Part shown: in pieces, positions 15,929 to 24,974 of the stretch
How positions within the stretch are numbered: the stretch's first letter is position 1
How the letters are laid out: each line of letters begins with the position of its first letter
Source: Thermoplasmatales archaeon I-plasma
GTDB lineage: Archaea; Thermoplasmatota; Thermoplasmata; Thermoplasmatales; GCA-001856825
Reading direction: 5' to 3'
Assembly (NCBI GenBank): GCA_001856825.1
Contig: ATMD01000001.1
Span: 426,581 to 490,580, forward strand
Length of the DNA stretch: 64,000 bases
Translations under genes and position numbers: made by a program
The notes under the pieces: model-generated
The model's database searches: none
What the model saw: only the letters and a program-made list of their open reading frames with translations
What the model was told of the DNA's origin: nothing

Positions 15929-18406
15929 CTAGTCGGTTACAGTAATGGACGTAGATGCACCGCTCACAGTGACTGTTTGGTGATAGTTGAAGTAGAACTG
16001 TCCGTTTGTCACAACTACTACGTAATAGGTTCCGTTATAAACCTGAAGTGTCACCGATGAACCTCCGGACATCTCGAATAGATACTGATAGGAGCTATTC
16101 TGAACCAGATAGACGTTTGCAGTCTGTCCAGAAACTGCGGGACTTAATGTAACGGTTACGTTGTAGAGGTTTGGCAGAACTGGTGAATAGTCATATCCGC
16201 TTGCAACGAATCCAGAATCATTGTAAGGTACTCCAGGAATCTCATCCCAGTAGACATTTCCTGAAACATATCCGTTGTTCACTACGCTACCTGTTAGCGC
16301 CTGTCCATTGAACATTACTTTGGCTGAAGCAGGTTGAGATGTCACGTTCCATGTGTTGTTGTAGAGTTGTGAGGCACCATTATATATGTTGTAGGCTGGG
16401 GACAGGGTCGTTATGAGGACATTGAAGTTGTTGTTGTATATGGTGTTGTTGGATGAATATATAGTCAGTCCTATCGGGTCTAGTCCGAATGCAAATGCGC
16501 TTGGAGGAGCAATGCTAACACTCTGCTCAAAATTGTTTCCGAAGATCATGTTTCCTGTACCACCGTATATTGTCACTGAAGCTCCCATTGACAGGAAGTT
16601 GTTATATGCTATAAGTATGGACGACGAATTCCACGTCAAGATATTACCAATTACTGGATAGCCGTAAGTGGACTGGAAGTTTGAGAAGAACCATCCTTGA
16701 TAAACGCTATTTACTATGGATACGTGGGACGCGTTGTAAAGTTCAGTAGGCATAAAGTTGAATGTCGGGAGACTGTAGTACTGAAGTACTCCGTAGGTGA
16801 ATGACGGATAATCTATAATGAAGGGAGCAGCATGCGAAATGAGGACGTACGCATTCGTATTTACCAATAGTATTCCAGAAAATACCGGGAATAAATAATC
16901 GTTGAATTCCCAGAACAGAGGATTGACTGTATAATACTGGTTGTTCTCAATTACGTACGGGTTGCTTTGCGTTCCAGTTCCGCTGGAAGAAATAGACTGG
17001 AGCTGCTGATTGTCCATTGCAATGAGGGGGGTATAGATACCCCTTGCCACATTCTTCACCATAGATACAGTCAGGGATTCAGTTGAATTGAATGTGAAGT
17101 TCATTGGGTTGTAATCGCTCATCAGTATCTCCCCTGAGTAGGAACCCTTAGGGAGTTCGTAGTGGAAAGAACCGTCGCTTGATACCGGTGCCCATCCTGC
17201 GTAGAACGGGTTGAAAGTACCGTTGCTTATGAATATGAAAGAGTTAGATGGCGTTACCGTTCCTGATAAAGTCTGGTAGCCGGAATCAGAAGTAAGGTTC
17301 CACATTCCTGAAAGAATAGAAGGCCCTGTTCCCAGGTGGACTGTATTTCCAGACCACCATTCTGCAATTCCTGATGATGTTTCCCCTGTATCAGAACCGA
17401 AATTATATGCAGACGGCACAGACAGATATTGCTTGGATGTAGTACCGGAAGGCAGGTACGTTAGCGTCATGCTTCCGTTGATGGAGAGAATATTTGTCTG
17501 GCTACCTCCGCCAGGACCGCCTATCATGAGCTCAGCGTCATAAGGAATGTAACCAGTAGGTGTTAGGTTGAACCCGTTTATTTGGTAGTACGCTGGTTTT
17601 GTCTTGAAGGTGGAGGGCATTCCATAAGTGCTGTTGAATATCACCCTGTCGTAAGAACCTGAATACGTGCTTGAAGATGTGACAACTGAGTAATTGAAGA
17701 AGACAGCATCCCTATTGTCTATGATCGTGGAATTGAGGAAGAGATGTAGTGTAAAGGGATAAGTGACATTGAGAGAGGGGCCAACCGCATAGTAATACAC
17801 GGGTGCCACTATGTTGCCATCATAACTGTAGAAGGTGTTGTTGGTCATCAGGAAAGAATTGCTCGAGAAGTTCCATATGTTGTCTTCGAATGCCAGGGTA
17901 TGATTGTGTGCAGTGTACAGCACAACATTCTGGTTCCAGAAGACGAAACTTGAATTTCCGAAGAGCGTTACGTTCCTCAGTATTGTGTTGAGTTGCATTG
18001 TATATTGATCAGGACCTGCATTAGTTAAATCAAGCGTTGTGAGGTTGTTCAGGACTGCAGTACCCTCGAAACTGGATGCATTAAGGACATAGCCTGTCAT
18101 TGTTCCTGAGGTGTTCATAATTCCATATGAGCCTATGCCCATAGGGGCGGGATTATTTACATAAGACGGTGATATTACTCCGTTTATCTCAGTTGTTTTG
18201 GCGTGGAAGTTCGGCGGGAAATAGTGTCTTGATACATTTGAGCTACTGAGGTGGTTGATTCCGCTCGAAGCAACAGGCGAGGTGGAAGTGATGGATGGAA
18301 TGGCTACCGCAGGCGGTGTGCTCGAATTTTGGAATATAGTTAAGCCCGGGATAAGCATTGCAAGGGAAATCACTAACACCAGAAAAATAAGCAATTTCCG
18401 TGTCAT
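15929..18406 (-). CDS. Secreted thermopsin-family (A5) acid protease with a beta-helix-like region
   Basis: This is an exported protein of 825 aa. A signal helix (RKLLIFLVLVISLAMLIPG) is followed by a Ser/Pro-rich linker and a thermopsin domain starting near PAPMGIGSYG. Thermopsins are pepsin-like proteases active at acidic pH outside the cell. The domain spans roughly residues 85-400. Residues about 460-700 contain several short NxIxxNNF-type turns (for example NTIYNNNF and NMIFGNNF) suggestive of a NosD-like right-handed beta-helix. A small beta-rich domain ends the protein. There is no C-terminal membrane helix, so it is probably released. N-glycosylation sequons are very frequent. It is leaderless by TATA position and stands alone. 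Confidence 0.87.
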   Translation of the reverse strand: MTRKLLIFLVLVISLAMLIPGLTIFQNSSTPPAVAIPSITSTSPVASSGINHLSSSNVSRHYFPPNFHAKTTEINGVISPSYVNNPAPMGIGSYGIMNTSGTMTGYVLNASSFEGTAVLNNLTTLDLTNAGPDQYTMQLNTILRNVTLFGNSSFVFWNQNVVLYTAHNHTLAFEDNIWNFSSNSFLMTNNTFYSYDGNIVAPVYYYAVGPSLNVTYPFTLHLFLNSTIIDNRDAVFFNYSVVTSSSTYSGSYDRVIFNSTYGMPSTFKTKPAYYQINGFNLTPTGYIPYDAELMIGGPGGGSQTNILSINGSMTLTYLPSGTTSKQYLSVPSAYNFGSDTGETSSGIAEWWSGNTVHLGTGPSILSGMWNLTSDSGYQTLSGTVTPSNSFIFISNGTFNPFYAGWAPVSSDGSFHYELPKGSYSGEILMSDYNPMNFTFNSTESLTVSMVKNVARGIYTPLIAMDNQQLQSISSSGTGTQSNPYVIENNQYYTVNPLFWEFNDYLFPVFSGILLVNTNAYVLISHAAPFIIDYPSFTYGVLQYYSLPTFNFMPTELYNASHVSIVNSVYQGWFFSNFQSTYGYPVIGNILTWNSSSILIAYNNFLSMGASVTIYGGTGNMIFGNNFEQSVSIAPPSAFAFGLDPIGLTIYSSNNTIYNNNFNVLITTLSPAYNIYNGASQLYNNTWNVTSQPASAKVMFNGQALTGSVVNNGYVSGNVYWDEIPGVPYNDSGFVASGYDYSPVLPNLYNVTVTLSPAVSGQTANVYLVQNSSYQYLFEMSGGSSVTLQVYNGTYYVVVVTNGQFYFNYHQTVTVSGASTSITVTD

Positions 18407-18425
18407 GAAAAGTCATGATAGATAC

Positions 18426-18437
18426 GATATTTAATTC
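18426..18437 (-). promoter_or_regulatory. TATA box for the thermopsin gene
   Basis: GAATTAAATATC on the minus strand is centred 25 nt upstream of the ATG at 18406. Confidence 0.6.
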
Positions 18438-18580
18438 TTGGCGTCAAGAATTATGATATTTCCTGCTTCCAAAATATGAAAAATCTAGATATTCATATTG
18501 GTCAGAAGTCCTCTGAGGAAGATTATCAATGCTAGCACAACGATACCAAAAAGTAATATTTATTGTGACAATCAAGAAAG

Positions 18581-18587
18581 TTATAAG
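18581..18587 (+). promoter_or_regulatory. TATA box for the ABC exporter pair
   Basis: TTATAAG is centred about 25 nt upstream of the ATG at 18608. A second AT-rich element at 18554-18563 is too far away for a leaderless start. Confidence 0.5.
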
Positions 18588-18607
18588 ATGGGGAGTATGG
18601 CTTCATA

Positions 18608-20335
18608 ATGGCAGTTGAATCTTCTGGTAGCAGGGGGAAAAGAGTATCGTTATTGGGGGTGCTTGAACCAGTCCTGTTTGCTAGACCGTACCTGAAGAAA
18701 AGTGGTCTCTCTTTTTCAATTGTTATTGCTGCTGGAATAATATCAAACTTCACTCTGTTGCTTGTACCCGTGTTCATAGGAGACGCGGTATCTGCAGTAG
18801 AATATGGAATTTACTCATCCATTCCGCGCATAGCGTTACTGATAGTATTGGCCTATTCAATATCCGCTGCCGCAACTTTTTCCCTGAACTACGGAGGTCA
18901 ATATATCAGCCAGACCTATGCATATAATCTGAGAAAGGATTTCGTTTCTCACCTTGTGAGGAAGAGATTCCTTTTCTTCGAGACGCAGACCTCAGGCGAT
19001 TTGCTTTCCAGGGGATCAATGGATATAGAGGCAACAAGGAATTTTAACCTTAACATGTTTACAAGCCTCTTCCCCACCGTTTTTCTTATCATAGAAGCAT
19101 TCATTCTGCTGTTCATTATATCACCATTTTTCTCACTCTTGCTTGCACTCGCAGTTCCGGTGTTGATCTTTCTCGGTATTGTTTCCTCAAGGAGACAGAG
19201 GCCGATTTGGAGGAAGATCAGGGATACATACGGTAAGCTTGGGGAAACACTGCAAGAGAACATTGTAGGTCAAAGGGTTGTCAGAGGACTGGCTTCGGAG
19301 GAGAAGGAAGTTGACAAATATGCTGCAATGACCAAACAGTATTACGACGAGAATTATGAAGTGGTCAAGGTAAGGGTCACATTCAACAACCTCATGCCTC
19401 TCACTGTTGCAGCAGTCACTAGTGCTATAATAGGCATAGGCGGTTACCTGGACCTAATAAGCAAGGCTAGTGTAGGAGGACTGGTTGCTGCAGTGACGAT
19501 ATTTGCGATGCTCACAAATCCAGTGTCATTTCTTGGTAGAATGATAGTGTTCTCTGAGAATTCTAGGGCTGCTATTGGCAGGATCCAGGAAATTACCGCA
19601 TCAGGAGGGGAGGAGGATGTTGAACCATCAGATCAATCCCTTCAACCAGGGCCTCTAGTTTTCGACCACGTAAAATTTTCAAGGGGCGAGAATGTTATAT
19701 TGAGGGATGTCACTTTCAGGGCTCACCCAGGTGAATTCATCGGCATAACGGGCAAGACTGGTGCAGGAAAATCTTCATTGGTAAATCTCATAACAAGATA
19801 TTACGACGCTGACACCGGTACCATATCCCTGGGACAAAAGAATACAAAGGATATACCGCTGAGCATACTAAGGAGCAGAATATCCATTGTACCTCAGGAA
19901 ATCACTCTTCTTTCAGGTACGATCAGGGAAAACATACTCTTCGGAATGGATGTATCGGATGAAAGGATAAAGGAGGCGGCAAGGATTGCATCCATTTCAG
20001 ATTTCATAGATTCACTGCCCCAGAAATACGAAACGATGATAGGTGAAAGAGGCATAACACTTTCAGGGGGTCAGAGGCAGAGAATCGCGATAGCAAGGGC
20101 CGTACTCAGAAACCCCCTGATTCTCATCCTTGACGATGCGACCTCAAGCGTGGATCCAGATACAGAAATAAACATTTTCAACAACCTGAAAGAATACATG
20201 AAGAATACAATCATAATAATGATCAGCTTAAGGGCTTCTGCCCTATCATTTGCAGACAAAGTGCTTCTGCTTGAGGAAGGGGAACTAAGAGAGGACCTTC
20301 CCGGCGAGGAGGGGGGAAATGTCAACAGGATATGA
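18608..20335 (+). CDS. Heterodimeric ABC exporter, degenerate-site half (permease-ATPase fusion)
   Basis: This is an MsbA/LmrA-type half-exporter of 575 aa: six membrane helices (about residues 35-320), then a nucleotide-binding domain. Walker A is GKTGAGKS (382-389), the Q-loop glutamine is Q430, and the signature LSGGQ is at 485-489. The Walker B aspartate is followed by D510 instead of the catalytic glutamate (LILILDD), and the switch histidine is replaced by L541 (MISLRAS). This NBD therefore supplies the inactive half-site but gives a good signature to its partner. The 3' end overlaps the next gene by 17 nt. The product is expected to form a heterodimer that exports an unknown hydrophobic substrate. 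Confidence 0.92.
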   Translation: MAVESSGSRGKRVSLLGVLEPVLFARPYLKKSGLSFSIVIAAGIISNFTLLLVPVFIGDAVSAVEYGIYSSIPRIALLIVLAYSISAAATFSLNYGGQYISQTYAYNLRKDFVSHLVRKRFLFFETQTSGDLLSRGSMDIEATRNFNLNMFTSLFPTVFLIIEAFILLFIISPFFSLLLALAVPVLIFLGIVSSRRQRPIWRKIRDTYGKLGETLQENIVGQRVVRGLASEEKEVDKYAAMTKQYYDENYEVVKVRVTFNNLMPLTVAAVTSAIIGIGGYLDLISKASVGGLVAAVTIFAMLTNPVSFLGRMIVFSENSRAAIGRIQEITASGGEEDVEPSDQSLQPGPLVFDHVKFSRGENVILRDVTFRAHPGEFIGITGKTGAGKSSLVNLITRYYDADTGTISLGQKNTKDIPLSILRSRISIVPQEITLLSGTIRENILFGMDVSDERIKEAARIASISDFIDSLPQKYETMIGERGITLSGGQRQRIAIARAVLRNPLILILDDATSSVDPDTEINIFNNLKEYMKNTIIIMISLRASALSFADKVLLLEEGELREDLPGEEGGNVNRI

Positions 20336-22106
20336 TGCAATAGAAGACCAGTTCCTCAAGCCGGAGAAAGGCAGAAGGACAATACTGAGGATGGTCAAGG
20401 ACATACTGTACTGGAGACGAGATTCTGCAGTTTTTACAACCTCAGTAGTTATAACCGCTATAGCTGGAGTGCTATACCCCCTTGCACTTGGACTAGCTGT
20501 AAATTCAATACTCTCCAGGAACGTTGGTTCCCTCACAATTTACTCAGTACTCTTCTTCCTCATTTACTTCGTCCAATTCTTCAGCAACAGAACTATGTCC
20601 CTCAGCTCAACAAAGGTTGCTCAGGGGGTCATCAAAAGAATGAGGGATAGGGCATTCTACAATCTTCAGAAGGTTCCTCTGGAATTCTTCAGCAAGGTAA
20701 AGGCTGGATACCTGATCAGCAGGATTGAGAATGACTCTGAGTCCATATCAGACTTCCTTACTTATCAGCTTCCCCAGGTGATTTCCGGTGTAACTACAAT
20801 CATCATTGCAGCGGGCATAATGTTCTACCTTGATACCACTTTGGCTCTTTACAGTCTCCTTGTAATGCCTATACTTGGTCTTTTCACCCTTGTTATCCAG
20901 ACAAAGGTAAGGGCAAACTACCTGAGAACGAGAAGGGCAATAGCTGCTATAACAGGGAATCTAGCAGAAACTATAGCTGCAATAAGGACAGTAAAGGCAT
21001 TCAATGCAGAGTCGCAAATTGAGGACAGGTTCAAATTGTTGAACTCAGAAAACTTTGATGCAAACATGAAGGCGACCAGACTATCTTCGTCCTACAGTTC
21101 TGCCATTAGGGTAATAGAGGCAGTAGGAATCGTCCTGGTCATTTATGAGGGTTCAATAGCTCTGCTGAACGGTCAGATTAGCCTTGGTATCCTTGTCTCG
21201 TTCATAGCTTATGTGCAGCAATTCTTCAATCCCATTGTACAGCTCTCCCAGCTCTATAACACATATCAGAATTCAATGGTTGGTGCTTCCCGTATTTACA
21301 GCATTATAGACAGCAGTCCAGAAAAAGACAGTGGAAACGTTGACATACAGAAATTCACGACTTCAATTGTTGGGAGAGGGATGAGAGTCACATACGATGG
21401 GAGTGTGGCTCTCGACAGGGTGACAGTGGAAATAGACAAGGGAGAGTGCGTTGCCATCGTTGGGAGAACGGGTGCAGGAAAAACAACACTAACGAACGTC
21501 ATCTTAAAGTTCAAGTACCCCGACGAAGGGGATATTGCAATAGACTTAAAGGCATTGAATACGATAGATACAAAGGCCTATAGGAAATTGATAGTTCCTG
21601 TGCTCCAGGAACCTTTCTTATTTAATGGCTCAATATTTGATAACATTGAATATTCTAAAAAAGGCATAACGAAGGATGAGGTTCAATCCTTCATAAACAA
21701 TTATGGGATGAGTGAGATCTTCAGAACTCTTCCAAATGGTCTGGACTCGCCGGTCGGAGAGATGGGTAGGAATCTTTCAGAAGGTCAAAGGCAGGCGGTA
21801 TCCATTCTTCGCGCTTTTGTCAGGAACCCAGACATAATAATAATGGACGAAGCAACCGCCCAGATTGATTCAAAGTCTGAAAAGAATATTATAACTGCCA
21901 TGAGGAATTATGCGAAGAATGGGACTCTGATACTCATATCTCACCGTTTTTCACTGATCACCCTGTCAGACAGGATCATAGTTCTTGAAAAGGGGAACAT
22001 AGTTCAGGAGGGGAAGCTCGAAGTACTTGCAAATCGGGAGGGGGTTTTCAAAGACCTCTATAAGAGAAGCGTATCTGCCTACGTCCACGTCACAGGGGGT
22101 AGTTGA
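20319..22106 (+). CDS. Heterodimeric ABC exporter, consensus-site half (permease-ATPase fusion)
   Basis: This is the partner half-exporter (595 aa) with six N-terminal helices and a C-terminal NBD. Walker A is GRTGAGKT (382-389), Walker B carries the catalytic glutamate E511 (IIMDEAT), and the switch histidine H542 is present (ISHRFS). The signature is LSEGQ (486-490), not LSGGQ. With the upstream protein this gives one consensus ATP site (these residues plus the partner's LSGGQ) and one degenerate site (the partner's Asp and Leu plus LSEGQ), the asymmetric arrangement known from TM287/288-like exporters. The 17-nt overlap indicates coupled translation and equal amounts of both halves. Confidence 0.93.
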   Translation: MSTGYDAIEDQFLKPEKGRRTILRMVKDILYWRRDSAVFTTSVVITAIAGVLYPLALGLAVNSILSRNVGSLTIYSVLFFLIYFVQFFSNRTMSLSSTKVAQGVIKRMRDRAFYNLQKVPLEFFSKVKAGYLISRIENDSESISDFLTYQLPQVISGVTTIIIAAGIMFYLDTTLALYSLLVMPILGLFTLVIQTKVRANYLRTRRAIAAITGNLAETIAAIRTVKAFNAESQIEDRFKLLNSENFDANMKATRLSSSYSSAIRVIEAVGIVLVIYEGSIALLNGQISLGILVSFIAYVQQFFNPIVQLSQLYNTYQNSMVGASRIYSIIDSSPEKDSGNVDIQKFTTSIVGRGMRVTYDGSVALDRVTVEIDKGECVAIVGRTGAGKTTLTNVILKFKYPDEGDIAIDLKALNTIDTKAYRKLIVPVLQEPFLFNGSIFDNIEYSKKGITKDEVQSFINNYGMSEIFRTLPNGLDSPVGEMGRNLSEGQRQAVSILRAFVRNPDIIIMDEATAQIDSKSEKNIITAMRNYAKNGTLILISHRFSLITLSDRIIVLEKGNIVQEGKLEVLANREGVFKDLYKRSVSAYVHVTGGS

Positions 22107-22195
22107 ACGGTTATCGTCATATCACCTCATTTTGATGCCAGTTCAGGGAATAGAAACGAAAAAGACATTCAGCAGGTAATATTATAGGATTAACA

Positions 22196-23311
22196 ATGCT
22201 GGAAAGAGCAAATATAGTGATCATAGGTGGAGGGGTTGTAGGACTTGCGGTCGCGGCCGAACTGTCAAAGGACAACGAGGGGGTGTTTGTATTTGAGAAG
22301 AACAAGAGATTAGGACAAGAAGTTAGCAGTCATAACAGCGGCGTTGTGCACTCTGGGATTCACTATCCAAAGAACTCATTTAAGGCAAAGCTGTGCGTTG
22401 CAGGGAATAAAATGATCTATGACATATGCACGAAGAGAGGATTACCATTCAAGAGGCTTGGAAAGCTTACGGTAGCGAATAGTGAAAACGAATTTAGGCA
22501 GATTGAATTGCTGAAGAAACAGGGGAAAGAAAACGGGGTGGATGGGCTGGAAGTGCTTGACTCAGAAGAGGTGAGGAAAATGGAGCCAGCAATTAGGGCA
22601 GAACAAGCATTATACTCTCCATCTTCCGGAATAATTGAGCCTGACTATCTTTTGGAATATTACAAATCACTTACCAGAATTAATGGGGGTGTTATTGTTC
22701 CGGATACTGAAGTGAAATCTGTCAAGAACAGGGATACGGGATATGAAATAGGAGGGCGTAATGGAGGAAGTAATTTTAGTTTGATGGCAAACACAATCAT
22801 CAACTCTGCAGGATTGGGCGCAGACAGAATAGCAGAAATTGCTGGGATGGACATAGAAGCACTGGGATATAGGCTCCATTTCTGTAAGGGGGACTATTTC
22901 AGAATAGCAGACAGGCCACCGGTAAGCCATCTCGTGTACCCCGTGCCAGATGGACCGGGATTGGGTATTCACCTTACTCCTGACCTCTCTGGTTCCGTGA
23001 AAATGGGACCTAATGCATATTATGTTTCCAATTTAGATTATAGGGTTGAATCAGGCAAGGAAGATTTTCGGAAAGACGTCAGCAGATACCTTCCTTCTAT
23101 AGTCAACATGCGTATAGAAGAGGATTCGTCTGGGATAAGACCCAAGCTGCAGGGACCAGGAGAGGGGTTCAGGGATTTCGTCATAAGGGAAGAGGGGAAT
23201 CAGGGCTTTCCAGGATTTTTCAATTTAATAGGCATTGAGTCGCCAGGTCTTACAGCGTCACCAGCAATTGCAAGCTACGTATCCACACTTTATTCTGAGT
23301 GGAGAAAATGA
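22196..23311 (+). CDS. FAD-dependent oxidoreductase, LhgO (L-2-hydroxyglutarate oxidase)-like
   Basis: This is a DAO-superfamily flavoprotein of 371 aa. The N-terminal dinucleotide motif is IIGGGVVGLAVAAEL. The stretch SSHNSGVVHSGIHYP matches the LhgO/L2HGDH hallmark (SSxNSxVxHxGIYYP) that places the flavin near the active-site histidine. A late glycine-rich GIESPGLTASPA motif closes the FAD site. Relatives oxidise L-2-hydroxyglutarate or related 2-hydroxy acids and pass electrons to quinone, but substrate identity is not proven by sequence. It stands alone after the ABC exporter. No TATA box at leaderless distance was clear, so the ATG start is moderately certain. Confidence 0.85.
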   Translation: MLERANIVIIGGGVVGLAVAAELSKDNEGVFVFEKNKRLGQEVSSHNSGVVHSGIHYPKNSFKAKLCVAGNKMIYDICTKRGLPFKRLGKLTVANSENEFRQIELLKKQGKENGVDGLEVLDSEEVRKMEPAIRAEQALYSPSSGIIEPDYLLEYYKSLTRINGGVIVPDTEVKSVKNRDTGYEIGGRNGGSNFSLMANTIINSAGLGADRIAEIAGMDIEALGYRLHFCKGDYFRIADRPPVSHLVYPVPDGPGLGIHLTPDLSGSVKMGPNAYYVSNLDYRVESGKEDFRKDVSRYLPSIVNMRIEEDSSGIRPKLQGPGEGFRDFVIREEGNQGFPGFFNLIGIESPGLTASPAIASYVSTLYSEWRK

Positions 23312-23391
23312 TGAACAGTATGATTAGGTAGTAGTGACAGCGTTTCTCGTGTTGTACTTCTTATCGCATCATTTACAGCGAAGGCGGTGCA

Positions 23392-23829
23392 TTATTGTGA
23401 GTTTATTGGAGGTGGATGCCTTGCACTTTTCTCCAGAGAGTCTCGAATTTTCACATACGCAATTATTAGAAGTATCCCAGGGATTACACCTGCCAAGATA
23501 AGCTGAATAATCCCAAGAATCAGTGAAGGCACTTCGGATTCCTTGACTTTCTCATGGGCGAGGTTCTTGTAGACTAGAAAGTAATCAAGCAGTATCCACA
23601 GGAGGCCAATTAGAAAGAATATTGAGAAAACAGCAAGTATTATCAACGGAGCTGAAGAATTTACGGTAGTAGTTGTAACCACTCCTCCTGAACTTGTCAC
23701 AACCCTCCCAACCGAAAAGTAAGCAGCAACACCAACTATTGCAACCGCACCAATTGCAAAAAACACTAATTGGAGTATTATCGCAACAAGCGTTAATGTC
23801 TTGGCTGTGGAAGCGTCGCTATCTAACAT
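23392..23829 (-). CDS. Small membrane protein of unknown function
   Basis: This 145-aa protein has four hydrophobic segments (about residues 12-38, 60-85 and two between 103 and 130) and a polar Pro-rich tail. A Thr/Val-rich stretch lies in the first extracytoplasmic loop. No family was recognised. A good TATA box 26 nt upstream supports expression as a monocistronic leaderless gene. Confidence 0.65.
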   Translation of the reverse strand: MLDSDASTAKTLTLVAIILQLVFFAIGAVAIVGVAAYFSVGRVVTSSGGVVTTTTVNSSAPLIILAVFSIFFLIGLLWILLDYFLVYKNLAHEKVKESEVPSLILGIIQLILAGVIPGILLIIAYVKIRDSLEKSARHPPPINSQ

Positions 23830-23850
23830 GCTAGGGGTATTAAAGGATGA

Positions 23851-23859
23851 GATATAAAG
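23851..23859 (-). promoter_or_regulatory. TATA box for the small membrane protein gene
   Basis: CTTTATATC on the minus strand is centred 26 nt upstream of the ATG at 23829. Confidence 0.58.
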
Positions 23860-23962
23860 TCCTAGGTATTATCATTTTGAGGGTCAGAACTCTGTTTGCA
23901 GAGGTCAGGCGGGTTCCATCTACCAGTGACCACACCTTCAATCAGCCAACCTAACAATGTCA

Positions 23963-24517
23963 TTAATTCGAAGTGTGAATTACGATCCATCCCTCTTCTG
24001 GAATGCCTATTATTGGGGGTTTACAGTGTTCATTCAATCTGTTTTGCCCGAGATTAGAATGTACCTCGATATTCAAATCGATTATTCCGAAGCCTTTGTA
24101 TAATACTCCACCCGCATAACCACAATTGGCTAGTATTATTGCCCCCGCTGAATTTCCTATTACAACGCCACCAAAATCAGATATCTTTTCCTGTAATGAT
24201 TTTTTCTCAATTTCCCTCTTTAGAATCACGGGGTCTCCACCTGGCAAGTAGAGTATATCAGATTTCATGAACTTCTCCTCAATTTCAGTCTCAGTATCAC
24301 CCCTTTCTATGAATTCAATGGTCTGGAAACCGGCGTCTCTGAAATAGCTTAAATAAATCTCCCTGTATTTGTATTCCTTGTCCAGGGAATCAGTAGTCCA
24401 GGGAATGATGAGAATGCTGCTCACACTGGCGTTAGAGACTAGCTCCCTAAACAAATTACTCTGGTTCCTGATCTTTACATTCTCCCCCCCTTGAAGAATA
24501 ATTGTACGTGGGGTCAT
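23963..24517 (-). CDS. Peptidase E-like protein (S51 family)
   Basis: This is a class-I glutamine-amidotransferase-fold peptidase of 184 aa. The nucleophile elbow is GNSAGA with S123, preceded by the LPGGDP loop (residues 91-96) typical of S51 alpha-aspartyl dipeptidases. H153 in NIEVHSN is the likely catalytic histidine. The protein is slightly shorter than most S51 enzymes and lacks the usual final strand after GIPEEGWIVI. Neither other frame downstream restores a family-like end. A role in peptide turnover fits the peptide-oriented gene content. A TATA-like GTTATTTTC lies about 27 nt upstream. Confidence 0.8.
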   Translation of the reverse strand: MTPRTIILQGGENVKIRNQSNLFRELVSNASVSSILIIPWTTDSLDKEYKYREIYLSYFRDAGFQTIEFIERGDTETEIEEKFMKSDILYLPGGDPVILKREIEKKSLQEKISDFGGVVIGNSAGAIILANCGYAGGVLYKGFGIIDLNIEVHSNLGQNRLNEHCKPPIIGIPEEGWIVIHTSN

Positions 24518-24732
24518 GTTAGGGTCATTCTCTTCAGGGAAAATAACGTTACCTCATTGAAGAACCAGACAATTCTTAATTTACCCCTTAGGTCCTTGAA
24601 GAACTTTAGTTTATAACTCCACATAAGCATTGATGACCACGGAAGGTACTATCAATCAATTAATCGAATCTTTTTGTATTTACAACACAGTGCGTCTTCA
24701 TTCTGGAAAATTACGGCTACGCAAAATCACTA

Positions 24733-24805
24733 TAGCCCCGAGCAGATTCGAACTGCTGTCAACGGGTCCAGAGCCCGCTATGCTTGGCCACTACACCACG
24801 GGGCT
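24733..24805 (-). tRNA. tRNA-Gln (anticodon CUG)
   Basis: The minus strand folds into a full cloverleaf of 73 nt. Acceptor AGCCCCG pairs with CGGGGCT and is followed by discriminator A. The D-stem is GTGT/GCAT, the anticodon stem GCGGG/CCCGT holds loop CTCTGGA (anticodon CTG), and T-stem AGCAG/CTGCT has loop TTCGAAT. There is no intron, and CCA is not encoded. An AT-rich box-A-like element (CTATTTTTATC) lies about 25-35 nt upstream. Confidence 0.95.
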
Positions 24806-24974
24806 AACGCATGTGATTACGAAGTAGTAGATAAAAATAGGCTATATTTGTTATCACTTTAAATTGGAGTGAAACTTATGTCCTTAAAATTCTAGAATCT
24901 GCGAATCTAGATGCCCATGATATATTCCTAGCATTTTTATAGTTTTGATTGTTATGGAAGAAAGAGTGGAGTAC

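Noticed and set aside
23860..23990. A frame downstream of the peptidase E-like gene (MDRNSHFELMTLLGW...) as a frameshifted C-terminus.
   Set aside because: It does not resemble the expected S51 ending, and no homopolymer at the junction explains a shift.
24630..24862. Small plus-strand open frames across the tRNA.
   Set aside because: They run antisense through a complete tRNA-Gln cloverleaf and have no coding character.
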